From positions 124,001 to 188,000 of the forward strand of contig JANQPT010000061.1 of the NCBI GenBank assembly GCA_028285345.1: 64,000 nt of DNA, written 5' to 3'. The position numbers and the translations under genes are program-made. Source of the DNA: Planctomycetales bacterium (lineage in GTDB: Bacteria; Planctomycetota; Planctomycetia; Planctomycetales; Planctomycetaceae). The notes under the pieces are model-generated. The model searched no databases. It was not told the DNA's origin and worked only from the letters and a program-made list of their open reading frames with translations. Of this stretch, positions 25,197-34,610 are shown in pieces. Every line of letters begins with the position of its first letter. The first letter of the stretch is position 1.

Positions 25197-26306
25197 GTGA
25201 GCAGTTCGCAGCCGATCAAGTACGGCATGTTCATCATGCCGTTTCATCCTCCCGAAAAGCCGTTAGCCCAAGGGTATGAGGAGGATCTGGAGCTAATTGT
25301 CCGGGCGGAGGAACTGGGCTTTGAGGAGTTTTGGATTGGCGAGCATCACACGATGAAGTACGAGACGATCGTGATGCCCGAGATCTTCATCGCCCGCGCA
25401 CTGGGCGAAACGAACCGCATCCGTATGGGGCCGGCGCCGGTCTGTCTCAATCAGCATCATCCCGCGCACGTGGCGGGCCGGCTGGCCTTTTTAGATCACC
25501 TCTCGGGCGGCCGGCTGAACCTTTGCTTCGGTCCCGGTAGTGTGACGGCCGATCAAGAGCTTTTCGGAGTCGACCCCAAACTGGGCGGCGAAATGTCGCT
25601 CGAGGCGATTGATGCGATCCTGAATCTATGGACGTCCGATCCGCCGTATGAACACCATGGCAAACATTGGCAGTTTTCCTTAAAGGAAAACGTCGATGAG
25701 GAGACGCTGATTGGTTACGTATTCAAACCGCTGCAACAGCCGCACCCACCGATTTCGATGCCGGGCATGAGCCACAATTCATACAGCATGCAAGTCGCCG
25801 GAGCGCGGGGATATCAGCCGTTTTCACATTGCTTGGTTGCGGGTAATGTCGTCGCCGACATTTGGCAGACGTATGAGCGAGCCGCTCTGGAGGCGGGACG
25901 GCAGCCTGACCGGGGCGATTGGAAAGTGGCCCGCTCGATCTTTCTGGCGGATACCACTGAGGAAGCGGTCAAACGTGTTCGCACAAATTCACTGGGCCGC
26001 AACTACGAGTATATCGGCCGGTTGTTCGACAAGGGCTTGGGACGGCGGATCTACAAGCGAGATCTCGACATGCCCGATTCGGAATGCCATTTGGATTTTC
26101 TGATGACCGAACAAATTATCGCCGGCGACGTCGATACGGTCTTGAAGCGGTTGTTGGCGCTCATCGAAGAGACCGGCACGTTCGGCACGTTGGTGTTGAT
26201 GAGCTACGATTGGGACGACAAGAAGAGCTGGTTGCGGAGCATGGAATTGTTTGCGAATGAGTTGATGCCCGCGTTGAACAAGGCGGTTGTCGGCGTTCCG
26301 GCATAG
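25197..26306 (+). CDS. LLM-class flavin-dependent monooxygenase
   Basis: A 369-residue luciferase-like monooxygenase. The GTG start is supported by AGGAG 6 nt upstream. Typical LLM segments are KYGMFIMPFHPP at the start, EELGFEEFWIGEHHT, RIRMGPAPVCL, AGRLAFLDHLSGGRLNLCFG and the late TFGTLVLMSYDWDD. The family uses reduced FMN and oxygen on diverse substrates. It is the first gene of a five-gene operon and has a clear paralogue three genes downstream. The length is normal and no signal peptide is present, so it is cytoplasmic. Confidence 0.93.
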   Translation: MSSSQPIKYGMFIMPFHPPEKPLAQGYEEDLELIVRAEELGFEEFWIGEHHTMKYETIVMPEIFIARALGETNRIRMGPAPVCLNQHHPAHVAGRLAFLDHLSGGRLNLCFGPGSVTADQELFGVDPKLGGEMSLEAIDAILNLWTSDPPYEHHGKHWQFSLKENVDEETLIGYVFKPLQQPHPPISMPGMSHNSYSMQVAGARGYQPFSHCLVAGNVVADIWQTYERAALEAGRQPDRGDWKVARSIFLADTTEEAVKRVRTNSLGRNYEYIGRLFDKGLGRRIYKRDLDMPDSECHLDFLMTEQIIAGDVDTVLKRLLALIEETGTFGTLVLMSYDWDDKKSWLRSMELFANELMPALNKAVVGVPA

Positions 26307-26380
26307 CGAGGCTCTTCGACAGCGCAGTTATTTAGTTGTTGTTGCGACCATCTCTGCGTCGGCGACACTGGAAGGAATGC

Positions 26381-27166
26381 ATGATCAGTCACATTCACAA
26401 ATTCCGCGAGAAACTCGACGCCGGGCAGTTCTGTCTTGGGGCGGGGATAACGTTCACCGATCCGGCTGTCGTGGAGGCGCTGTGCGATAGCGTTGATTTT
26501 TTGTGGATCGACCTGGAACATAATCCGACCAATTTAGAATCATTGCTGTCGCATTTGATCGCCGCACGTGCCGGGGGTGCTCCGGCGCTCGTGCGGGTGC
26601 CGAGTTTAGACATTGCCTGGACGAAACGCGTATTGGATACGGGCGCTGAGGGCATCATATTGCCGCAGGCGGGATCGGCAGCGGAAATCAAGCAGTTCGT
26701 TTCATCCTGCCGTTATCCTCCACAAGGAACGCGCGGCTTTGGTCCCCGCCGTCCGACGAACTACGGCCGCTTCGGAGGCAGCGAGTATCTCGCGCATGCC
26801 AACGAGAATCTTTTCGTCGTCGCACAGATCGAAACGGTGACGGCGCTGGCGGAGGTCGATGAGATCGTCGCGATCGAGGGGCTCGATTCGCTCGTCGTCG
26901 GTCCGTACGATCTTTCCGGATCGATGGGCAAGTTGGGGCAGGTTCATGATCCGCAGGTACTAGACGCCGTGCGGACGGTCGCTCAAAAGGCGCGGGCGGC
27001 TGGAAAATACATTGGGATGGGCATGGGCGCCGAAAAGGAGCATGCGCTCGAAGCGGCGGGATTGGGGATCCAGTGGGCGCAGTGCGGCAACGATTTTGAA
27101 TTCATGATCCAGACCGCTGACCGGTTGTTTTCCGACGTCCGCCGCGACGTCAGCGGCTCTCAATAA
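26381..27166 (+). CDS. HpcH/HpaI aldolase family protein
   Basis: A 261-residue class II (metal-dependent) aldolase of the HpcH/HpaI group, which cleaves 2-keto-3-deoxy acids or 4-hydroxy-2-oxo acids to pyruvate plus an aldehyde. Family signatures: FLWIDLEHNPTN near 40-51, LVRVPS with the catalytic Arg, TGAEGIILPQ, QIETVTAL with a metal-binding Glu, and VGPYDLSGSMG with the metal-binding Asp. AAGGAA lies about 5 nt before ATG 26381. It is the second gene of the flavin-monooxygenase/cyclase operon and may process a cleavage product of that pathway. Confidence 0.92.
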   Translation: MISHIHKFREKLDAGQFCLGAGITFTDPAVVEALCDSVDFLWIDLEHNPTNLESLLSHLIAARAGGAPALVRVPSLDIAWTKRVLDTGAEGIILPQAGSAAEIKQFVSSCRYPPQGTRGFGPRRPTNYGRFGGSEYLAHANENLFVVAQIETVTALAEVDEIVAIEGLDSLVVGPYDLSGSMGKLGQVHDPQVLDAVRTVAQKARAAGKYIGMGMGAEKEHALEAAGLGIQWAQCGNDFEFMIQTADRLFSDVRRDVSGSQ

Positions 27167-27214
27167 TGAGAGGACGGATCACTTTCAGACGCGAAGTCTC
27201 GGGAGAATCATTTG

Positions 27215-28231
27215 ATGAGAAGCAAACACTCTCTCGCGTTGAGTCTGCTGCTGTTATCACTGACCTTGGTGATTTCCTACGCCGCGGCGGGCGATCAAAA
27301 ACCGCAAAAGCACAAGCCGCGCCGCACCCTGGTCAAGGAAGACATCGACGAGATGATGACCACGCTCTCCAATTGGGGACGCTGGGGCAAGGAGGACGAG
27401 CTAGGCACGTTGAATTTGATCACTCCGGAGAAGCGCCGTCAGGCCGCCGCGCTGGTTAAGGACGGTGTCGCGGTGTCCATGGCTCGCGAGGTTCTGAAAG
27501 TGCGGGACGCGGGTGACACCGGTTTTGCGCATAAGATGATCACCACCGGCTTGGCCGACGATGAGATCGGTTCGGCGGGCGATGAGTACCGCATCAAGTA
27601 TCACGGCTTCACGCTGACCCACATGGACGGCCTGTGCCACCTGTTTTACAAGGGCAAGATGTACAACGGCTTCTCGCAACGGGAAGTGACCGAAAATGGC
27701 GCGGGCAAGCTTTCGGTGCTGGCGGTCAAACAGGGAATCTTCACGCGGGGCATTTTGATGGATATGCCCCGCCACTTTGGCGTGAAGTACCTCAAGGGCT
27801 CACGCGCGATCTATCCGGAAGATTTGGAGGCCTGGGAGAAAAAGGCCGGTCTCAAGGTCGGCAGCGGCGATGTTTTGCTGATCAATACCGGCCGCTGGGA
27901 GCGCCAGAAGGCGGAAGGTGCTTGGGACATTATGCAGGATTCCGCAGGCCTGCATGCCAGTTGTCTGCCCTGGCTCAAGGAGCGCGACGTGGCGGTCGTC
28001 GGCAGCGACTTGGCCTTGGACGTGCTGCCGTCAACGGTGCCGGGGTTTGAATTGCCGGTGCATTGGGTCGTTGTCGTCGCGATGGGCATGCCGATCTTGG
28101 ACAACTGCGACTTTACGGCGCTGAGCAACGCGGCAAATCAGCGGAAGCGCTGGGAGTTTTTGCTGACCGTTTCGCCGTTGGCCATCGAAGGCGGAACCGG
28201 TTCGCCGGTGAATCCGGTGGCGATCTTTTGA
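27215..28231 (+). CDS. Exported cyclase-family hydrolase
   Basis: From ATG 27215 (GGGAGA 8 nt upstream) the product has 338 residues and a signal peptide (about 1-26, ending YAAAGD). It belongs to the kynurenine-formamidase-like cyclase family of metal-dependent hydrolases. The metal site is the HxDxxxH variant, THMDGLCHLFYKGKMYNG, as in family members acting outside tryptophan metabolism. DVLLINTGRWE and VAVVGSDLALDVLPS are further family blocks. It is likely periplasmic; the substrate is unknown. It is the third gene of the operon. Confidence 0.88.
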   Translation: MRSKHSLALSLLLLSLTLVISYAAAGDQKPQKHKPRRTLVKEDIDEMMTTLSNWGRWGKEDELGTLNLITPEKRRQAAALVKDGVAVSMAREVLKVRDAGDTGFAHKMITTGLADDEIGSAGDEYRIKYHGFTLTHMDGLCHLFYKGKMYNGFSQREVTENGAGKLSVLAVKQGIFTRGILMDMPRHFGVKYLKGSRAIYPEDLEAWEKKAGLKVGSGDVLLINTGRWERQKAEGAWDIMQDSAGLHASCLPWLKERDVAVVGSDLALDVLPSTVPGFELPVHWVVVVAMGMPILDNCDFTALSNAANQRKRWEFLLTVSPLAIEGGTGSPVNPVAIF

Positions 28232-28275
28232 ATCGTCGCAACACGGCCGGCACTACTTCTGAAAGGTCATTGCCG

Positions 28276-29343
28276 ATGAAACATGCGATGTTTGTAATGC
28301 CGATCCACGATCCGCACAAGCCTCCTGCGCAGTGTTACGACGAAGATCTGGAATTAGCCGTGCAATGCGAGCGGTTGGGATTCAGCGACTTCTGGGTGGG
28401 GGAGCATCACTCGTCGACGTACGAGAACATCGTGATGCCGGAGATTTTCATCGCCAAGGCGTTGGGGATGACTGACAGAATTCGCATGGGGCCGGCGCCG
28501 CTTTGTCTGCAGTATCATCACCCGGTGCACGCGGCGGGGCGGTTGGCGTTTCTGGATCATCTCTCGCACGGGCGGCTGAATATCTGCTTTGGCCCGGGTG
28601 CGATTCCAACGGATATTGAAGTCTTCGGTCTGGAGGCCAAACAATGCGGAGCGCGGGTCGTCGAGTCAATCGATATGATTCTCAAGATCTGGACCAGCGA
28701 CCCGCCTTACGATCTGCCGGGTCACTTTTGGAATGTGTCGTTGCGCGACAACCTGGATGCGGAGATGGGGTTGGGCACATTGCTCAAACCACTGCAAGCG
28801 CCGCATCCGCCGATTCACGTCCCGTGCATCAATCGCGATTCGATCGGTTTGGAGAAAGCGGCCGGGCGGGGTTTTTTGCCAATTAGCCATCACATGGTTT
28901 CGGAGGAAACGCTCAAGAATCACTGGCAGGTTTATCGGCGCGGCGCCGAAGCAGCCGGACGTGAAGCCGACCCCTTGCAGTGGAACGTGTCACGCAACAT
29001 CTTCGTCGCCGAGACGACGGAGGAAGCCCGGCGAATCGCCCGCAGCAATTCACTGGGCAAGTGTCTGGAGTACATTCTCGAACTGACCCGCCGCGGACCA
29101 GGTTTAGATATGTGGAAGCGAAATTCCGACATGGCGGATGCGGACTGCAATCTCGATTACTTTCTGGAGGAAGTGGTGATCGCAGGCGACCCCGCGGAAG
29201 TGACGCGGCAGATCCTCGAACTGCGCGAAAACATCGGCACGTTTGGCACACTGGTGCATGTCGCGCACGATTGGGACGACCGTGCGCAATGGCTGCAGAG
29301 TTTGCAGCTATTCGCCAACGAAGTCATGCCCGCGTTGAACTGA
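28276..29343 (+). CDS. LLM-class flavin-dependent monooxygenase (second copy)
   Basis: From ATG 28276 (AAAGG about 9 nt upstream) the product has 355 residues. It aligns along its length with the protein at 25197, sharing EIFIAKALG-type, RIRMGPAP and GRLAFLDHLS blocks and the TFGTLVHVAHDWDD ending. The open frame extends far upstream, but only as overlap with the cyclase gene. Keeping two diverged copies in one operon suggests either a heteromeric enzyme, as in bacterial luciferase alpha/beta, or two sequential oxidations. It is cytoplasmic, the fourth gene of the operon. Confidence 0.93.
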   Translation: MKHAMFVMPIHDPHKPPAQCYDEDLELAVQCERLGFSDFWVGEHHSSTYENIVMPEIFIAKALGMTDRIRMGPAPLCLQYHHPVHAAGRLAFLDHLSHGRLNICFGPGAIPTDIEVFGLEAKQCGARVVESIDMILKIWTSDPPYDLPGHFWNVSLRDNLDAEMGLGTLLKPLQAPHPPIHVPCINRDSIGLEKAAGRGFLPISHHMVSEETLKNHWQVYRRGAEAAGREADPLQWNVSRNIFVAETTEEARRIARSNSLGKCLEYILELTRRGPGLDMWKRNSDMADADCNLDYFLEEVVIAGDPAEVTRQILELRENIGTFGTLVHVAHDWDDRAQWLQSLQLFANEVMPALN

Positions 29344-29420
29344 AGAAAAGACATCGTGCACGCGTCAATTCGGTTTTGTCCAAGTGGGGCGGGAGAACAG
29401 TGGAATTGGGGAGAAGGCTT

Positions 29421-31142
29421 ATGCCCGCTACATCTGGATGCTCGAATCGACTCCAATCGGCACTATTTCGATTGATTTGTGTTGCACTTGCGTGTGCGTT
29501 TTGCGTCGATCGCGTCGTCGCGGACGAAAAACCCAGGTTCGTCGACCTCTCGCTCTTGGTTTCTCCAGAGTATCCCTGCACATGGCCGGACGGATTCCCC
29601 ACGTTTCGCATCGATCATGCTCTGAGGATTGGGCCGGACAGCGCTTACAATATTGAGATCCTGACCATCGACGGCAACACCGGCACACAATTGGACGTGC
29701 CGCCGCATTCCGTCGCGCTACCGAAGTACAATCTGCCCAACTCAGGAAAGTTCGGCGATGCGTTTATCGATCAAACGCCCGCCTGGCAGTTTGGCGGCGA
29801 GGCGTGTGTGATCGATTGTCGTGACCAGCGTGATGCAGCCGAGAATGGCTACAGCAGCCTGATTACCCGTGACAAAGTACGCGGTTGGGAGAAGCAGCAC
29901 CGACGCTTGAGATTTGGAGACGTCGTACTGTTTCATAGCGGCTACAGCGACCGCTATTACCGTCCGTTGCCGGCGGGCCGGCGGTTCATCGCCGAGCCTG
30001 TGGAACGCAAAGCGCCCGGCTGGCCCGATCCGGACCCGGATTGCATGGAGTTCTTGGCATCGCGCAAGGTGATGACGTTGGGCACCGACAGTCCGAGCAT
30101 GGGCCCGCTCCCCGATCTTGCCGAGCCGACACACTATGCCGGACTGAAGTACGGCATGATCTGGACCGAAGGGGCGACTGGACTGGGACAATTGCCGGCC
30201 ACGGGCGCGTTTTATTGCATGATGGGACCGAAGCATAAGGGCGGTCCGTACGGTGAGGGCCGGGCATTCGCGATCGTCGGAGATCCGCTTGCCAAACGTC
30301 TGATCGATTCTTGCCGCGCGAAACGGACCGTCGATTTGTCGGTCACATTGTCGGTCGACTATCCGCTCACATGGCCCGGGCGCGGCGTTGGGCGGCATCG
30401 GCACCGCTACACTAAAGCCGATTTTCTGTATGCACCCAACCTCAAGCTGTACCATCACACACACATCATGGACAGCCAGGCGGGGACGCACCTCGTGCCG
30501 CCGGCTTACGCGCTGCCGGAGACGGAAATTGAGGTGAACACCTATGCGCCAGCCGTCCGCGGCTGGTTGGAAGAGTACGAGCGCCGTTTCGGCCCGCGCG
30601 GAATAAGCAACGTTACGACTGAGAAAGTTCCCATCTCCCAAACTTGCGGTCGCGCGCGTGTCATCGACGTGACGCACCTGGTCGGCAGCACCAAGTCCGC
30701 CGACTGGCCGGCGTCACCGGTGATTACACCCACCGTGATCAAAGCCTACGAAGCCAAACATGGAAAACTCCTGCCGGGCGACATCGCCATTTTTCGCACC
30801 GGTCATGTGGATCAGCATTTTCGGCCGTTCCCCGCCGGGACCGCATGTATGGCGGATCCGCTCAATGGTAAGAGCGAAGGTTGGCCGGCACTTGGACCCG
30901 AAGCCGTCATGTATCTTGCCGACCAGGGTGTGCGCTGTGCCGCAACCGACGGACCGACGCTGGGAGGCGTTGACCGGCGACTCGCTTTAATGACTTATTG
31001 GGCGCTGGGAAGCCGCGGCATGGTCGGGGTCGAGTTTTTGGCCAATCTGCACAACGTGCCGGAAGGCGCCCATTTCCTGTTCGCTGCGGTGAAGATTAAC
31101 CATTGCCACGGTGGGCCGGGTCGCGCAATCGCGCTGTTCTAA
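29421..31142 (+). CDS. Exported tandem-domain cyclase-family protein
   Basis: From ATG 29421 the product has 573 residues; the frame upstream to 28980 overlaps the preceding gene and is spurious. A signal peptide (about 1-37) is followed by two cyclase domains: the first begins VDLSLLVSPEYPCTWPDG, the second VDLSVTLSVDYPLTWPG near residue 305. The family metal motif HxGTHxDxPxH is altered in both: NTGTQLDVPPH (from about residue 86) and QAGTHLVPPAY (from about 353). Each half has lost different ligands. It ends the five-gene operon. It may be a structural partner or have a shifted metal site. Confidence 0.88.
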   Translation: MPATSGCSNRLQSALFRLICVALACAFCVDRVVADEKPRFVDLSLLVSPEYPCTWPDGFPTFRIDHALRIGPDSAYNIEILTIDGNTGTQLDVPPHSVALPKYNLPNSGKFGDAFIDQTPAWQFGGEACVIDCRDQRDAAENGYSSLITRDKVRGWEKQHRRLRFGDVVLFHSGYSDRYYRPLPAGRRFIAEPVERKAPGWPDPDPDCMEFLASRKVMTLGTDSPSMGPLPDLAEPTHYAGLKYGMIWTEGATGLGQLPATGAFYCMMGPKHKGGPYGEGRAFAIVGDPLAKRLIDSCRAKRTVDLSVTLSVDYPLTWPGRGVGRHRHRYTKADFLYAPNLKLYHHTHIMDSQAGTHLVPPAYALPETEIEVNTYAPAVRGWLEEYERRFGPRGISNVTTEKVPISQTCGRARVIDVTHLVGSTKSADWPASPVITPTVIKAYEAKHGKLLPGDIAIFRTGHVDQHFRPFPAGTACMADPLNGKSEGWPALGPEAVMYLADQGVRCAATDGPTLGGVDRRLALMTYWALGSRGMVGVEFLANLHNVPEGAHFLFAAVKINHCHGGPGRAIALF

Positions 31143-31252
31143 GACAGCGCGGTTCCCAGCACACAATTCGCTAGCTCTGGTTGAACGCATCGATGATTGC
31201 TACAACTGTGAGCGGCGAAATCAGCATGTGACGTCGAAGTCGTTGCGGTACT

Positions 31253-32830
31253 ATGAAGGCGGTAACACAAGACAACCGATTTGCGTGGCAAGCGTTCTGC
31301 ATTTTATTCGGCTGGGGCAGCTGGATTCTGGTCGTCCAACCTGCGGCGGAAGCTCAATTGATCAGCCGATTGACGGAGGGACTGCTGTGCCTGATTCCGT
31401 TTCTGATTGCGTTCGGCGTGTTGATTTGGTCGTCGTGGCGCAGCAAGCTTTCTCGTCCGATCCGAGTAACCTTTTTGGTTTTGTTGTTGTCGGTTTCGAT
31501 GAAGTTGACGTTTGATATTACGGAAGAAGTACGGGCATTCAATGATCTGCCCGTAATTGGCAAAAATAGCGCCGCGCGACCGGAAATCGAGCGATTCGTC
31601 AATCTGGCCTGGTTGGGCAGCGGTTTCCTCTTGTTGTACTTGATGGTGCGTGGATTTAAGCAGGCGAGTCAAGAATTAGAAGCGACTTTGGAAGAACTGC
31701 GAACAGCGCAGCACCATATTATCCAGCGCGAACGACTTTCCGCGTTGGGTGAGATGGCCAGCGGCGTTGCTCATGACCTGAACAACACGCTGACTCCCGT
31801 CATCACTTACAGCGAACTTCTTCTGAAAGATTCGACTCTCACGGATGAGCAGTCTCGGCTCTGCCGGTGCACGCTTCAGTCGGCCACAGATGCCGTGGCG
31901 GTGATCAAGCGGCTGGGCGATTTTTATCGCGGCAATTCCGCCGAGACGGCCTATGAGCCGGTCGACATCAAGAATGTCATAACACAGATTCCGCTGCTGA
32001 CTCGCCCAAAGTGGCGCGACGAAGCGCAACTTGCGGGCCGGAAGGTTGATGTCAAGCTCGACATACAGGACGTGCCTTATGTGTGGGGTAACGCCGCCGA
32101 CATCCGCACGGTGCTGACAAACCTTGTGTTCAACGCAGTTGATGCGATGCCCAACGGCGGACAAATCACAATTGGACTTGGCCAAAACGAGGAAACTGTC
32201 ACGATTGATGTTTCGGACACGGGTCGCGGCATGACCGAAGAAGAGATCGCCCGCTGCTTCGATCCATTCTATAGCACCAAAGCGGAAAACTCGGGGCTGG
32301 GCTTAAGCGTCTGCCATGGAATCATGCAGCAACACAGCGGGTCGATTGAGATCAACTGCAAACGGCACCATGGTACGACTGTTCGCATCTCACTCCCTTT
32401 GTCTAAGACGAAGAAGGACAAACCCTCAAACGAGGCGAATGTCCGAGATTCGTATCCCGCAATTCGTTGCCTCTGCATTGAGGACGAACCGGATGTGCGC
32501 GGTGCGCTTTCGATGCTGCTCGAAGCGTTCGGCGCAGAGGTTGATTCGGCCGAGGAGGGGGCTGCGGGTCTGGAATTGCTGGAGACGATCGACTATGACC
32601 TCGTGTTCACGGACCTCGGCATGAATGAAATGGACGGCGCTCAAATATTATCGGCGATCAAACAACGGAAACCGACACTGCCTGTGATTATAGTCTCCGG
32701 CTGGCCACGCGATGAGGTGCTGCAGAGATTCTCCACACCGGACCAGCCCGACGAAGTCCTGCAAAAACCAGTCCGTGCTCGCGACGTTTACCGACTGTTT
32801 GAGGTGTACTCGCTATCGAAGACACGCTGA
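31253..32830 (+). CDS. Membrane hybrid histidine kinase with C-terminal receiver
   Basis: A 525-residue hybrid sensor kinase. Hydrophobic segments near 11-29, 43-60, 69-86 and 117-134 suggest four membrane helices without a large periplasmic sensor. A coiled linker leads to the phosphoacceptor helix (GEMASGVAHDLNNTL, H174). The ATPase has N-box TNLVFNAVDAM (N290, N294), DTGRGM and the G2-like GLGLSVCHGI. A receiver follows (about 403-520) with acidic IEDEPDV, phosphoacceptor D454 in VFTDLGM and the late Lys in LQKPV. No DNA-binding output exists. A same-length paralogue lies directly downstream. Confidence 0.93.
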   Translation: MKAVTQDNRFAWQAFCILFGWGSWILVVQPAAEAQLISRLTEGLLCLIPFLIAFGVLIWSSWRSKLSRPIRVTFLVLLLSVSMKLTFDITEEVRAFNDLPVIGKNSAARPEIERFVNLAWLGSGFLLLYLMVRGFKQASQELEATLEELRTAQHHIIQRERLSALGEMASGVAHDLNNTLTPVITYSELLLKDSTLTDEQSRLCRCTLQSATDAVAVIKRLGDFYRGNSAETAYEPVDIKNVITQIPLLTRPKWRDEAQLAGRKVDVKLDIQDVPYVWGNAADIRTVLTNLVFNAVDAMPNGGQITIGLGQNEETVTIDVSDTGRGMTEEEIARCFDPFYSTKAENSGLGLSVCHGIMQQHSGSIEINCKRHHGTTVRISLPLSKTKKDKPSNEANVRDSYPAIRCLCIEDEPDVRGALSMLLEAFGAEVDSAEEGAAGLELLETIDYDLVFTDLGMNEMDGAQILSAIKQRKPTLPVIIVSGWPRDEVLQRFSTPDQPDEVLQKPVRARDVYRLFEVYSLSKTR

Positions 32831-33005
32831 ATCCGCCGCCGTCGGACCGTCAAGCTGCCCGTCGACCAGTCTACGCGCAGCGGTGCGCGCCTCCACGTGC
32901 TCAGGGGCGCCCGCGACTTTCGAGCCGCTTTCGGGCGTATGTCGACTCCGTTAGATTTGTTGACCGGAGAAGAACCGCCGATCGTGATGATCAGGTACTT
33001 GAGCA

Positions 33006-34583
33006 ATGAAGACTGAGCGGCAAGACTATCGATTTGCCTGGCATGCGCTATGTGTTTTCTTCGGCTGGGGCGGTTGGATATTGATTGTCCGAGTCGCGCG
33101 CCAGTCAAAGCTGATTGGCGATCTCACCGAGGGATTGTTGCGGCTGATCCCATTTGTGCTGGCTTTTGGGATCTTGATTTGGTTGTCGCGCCGCAGCCGG
33201 CTATCCATGCCGATAAGAGCTGCATTTCTGACGCTGTTAGTAACGGTGACAGTTTTGTTGACGTTGGGACTGACCGAGGACATACGGATGCTGGACGACG
33301 TTCCGATCATCGGTCAAAACAGTGCTGCTCGCCCGGGAATCGAGTACTTCCTCAACGGAGCCTGGCTGGCATGTACTTTTGTCCTGTTCTATTTGACTGT
33401 TCGCTCCTTGGTGCGTACCAGTCAAGAACTCGAGTCGACGCTAGTGAAGTTGCGAGACGCTCAGCAGCAGAGCATTCAAAGGGAACGCATCACCGCACTG
33501 GGTGAGATGGCCAGCGGGGTCGCTCATGACCTGAACAACACGCTGACGCCAGTAGTCACCTACACCGAATTGCTCATGCAGGAGCCCGGTCTGACGGAAA
33601 AGCAATTGCGTCTGTGCCGATGTGCCCTGCAATCGGCAACGGATGCTGCGGCGGTAATACGCCGATTGGGGGACTTTTACCGCGGTGACTCTGACACAGC
33701 GTCCCATAGTGCGGTCAACATTAGAAAGCTGATGACACAAATTCCGTTGCTCACTCGGCCCAAGTGGCGCGACGAGGCGCAGTTGTCGGGGCGGATGATC
33801 GATATCAAACTCGAGTTGGATGACGATCCCTGTGTATGGGGCAATGCGGCCGAACTTCGGACCGTACTGACGAATTTGGTGTTCAACGCAGTCGATGCGA
33901 TGCCTGAAGGGGGCATCATCACTTTGGGGCTCTCTGCCGATAATGGACATGCCACGATTCGGGTCGCCGATACCGGAACAGGAATGACACAGGATCAGAT
34001 CGCCCGCTGTTTCGATCCGTTTTACAGCACGAAAACAGAAAAGTCCGGATTAGGACTGAGCGTTTGTCACGGGATCGTACGACAGCATGGGGGGACGATC
34101 GAGATGACCTCCGACCAACAGTCCGGCACCGTCGTTCGGGTCACGCTCCCCACCAGTGAATTAGAGGGTGATGATTCCGCGGCAGGCGCAGCGGGTAGCG
34201 GACCAGGTTTCGCGCTCCGTTGTTTGTACATCGAGGATGACGAGCAAGTGCGCGACGCGTTTGCGTCGATACTCAGAGCGTTTGGTGCACACGTCGATTT
34301 GGCAGACGGCGGTGCGATGGGGTTGGAACGACTTGAATCACACGAATACGATCTCGTTTTCACCGATCTCGGCATGAGCCAGATGGACGGCACCGAAGTC
34401 CTCGGGACAATCAAGCAGCGGTATCCCGACTTACCGGTCATTTTGCTCTCGGGTTGGCCGAGGCATGAGGTGCTTGCGCGGATGTCCGAAGGCGCTCCGC
34501 CCGACGAAGTGTTGGAGAAGCCGGTCCGTGCCCGGGACGTCTACAAGCTCCTAGAGTCGTATTCCACGTCGAAGTCGTCTTAA
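33006..34583 (+). CDS. Membrane hybrid histidine kinase, tandem paralogue
   Basis: Also 525 residues, aligning without gaps over at least the first 200 residues with the gene at 31253 and keeping the same organisation: membrane segments, HisKA helix (GEMASGVAHDLNNTLTPV), ATPase with TNLVFNAVDAM and DTGTGM, and receiver with IEDDEQV, VFTDLGM and LEKPV. In the phosphoacceptor region about 28 of 40 positions are identical. This is a clear tandem duplication followed by divergence, most marked in the membrane part and around residues 225-240. The 175-bp gap between copies holds nothing I recognise. The output is presumably via a separate phosphotransfer protein. Confidence 0.93.
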   Translation: MKTERQDYRFAWHALCVFFGWGGWILIVRVARQSKLIGDLTEGLLRLIPFVLAFGILIWLSRRSRLSMPIRAAFLTLLVTVTVLLTLGLTEDIRMLDDVPIIGQNSAARPGIEYFLNGAWLACTFVLFYLTVRSLVRTSQELESTLVKLRDAQQQSIQRERITALGEMASGVAHDLNNTLTPVVTYTELLMQEPGLTEKQLRLCRCALQSATDAAAVIRRLGDFYRGDSDTASHSAVNIRKLMTQIPLLTRPKWRDEAQLSGRMIDIKLELDDDPCVWGNAAELRTVLTNLVFNAVDAMPEGGIITLGLSADNGHATIRVADTGTGMTQDQIARCFDPFYSTKTEKSGLGLSVCHGIVRQHGGTIEMTSDQQSGTVVRVTLPTSELEGDDSAAGAAGSGPGFALRCLYIEDDEQVRDAFASILRAFGAHVDLADGGAMGLERLESHEYDLVFTDLGMSQMDGTEVLGTIKQRYPDLPVILLSGWPRHEVLARMSEGAPPDEVLEKPVRARDVYKLLESYSTSKSS

Positions 34584-34610
34584 CGCGATCGCCCAGGCGG
34601 CAGACGAATT

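Noticed and set aside
28063..28275. Upstream extension of the second flavin monooxygenase
   Set aside because: The family sequence starts at 28276 with a ribosome site; the extension overlaps the cyclase gene in another frame.
28980..29420. Upstream extension of the tandem cyclase gene
   Set aside because: It overlaps the flavin monooxygenase gene; the signal peptide begins at ATG 29421.
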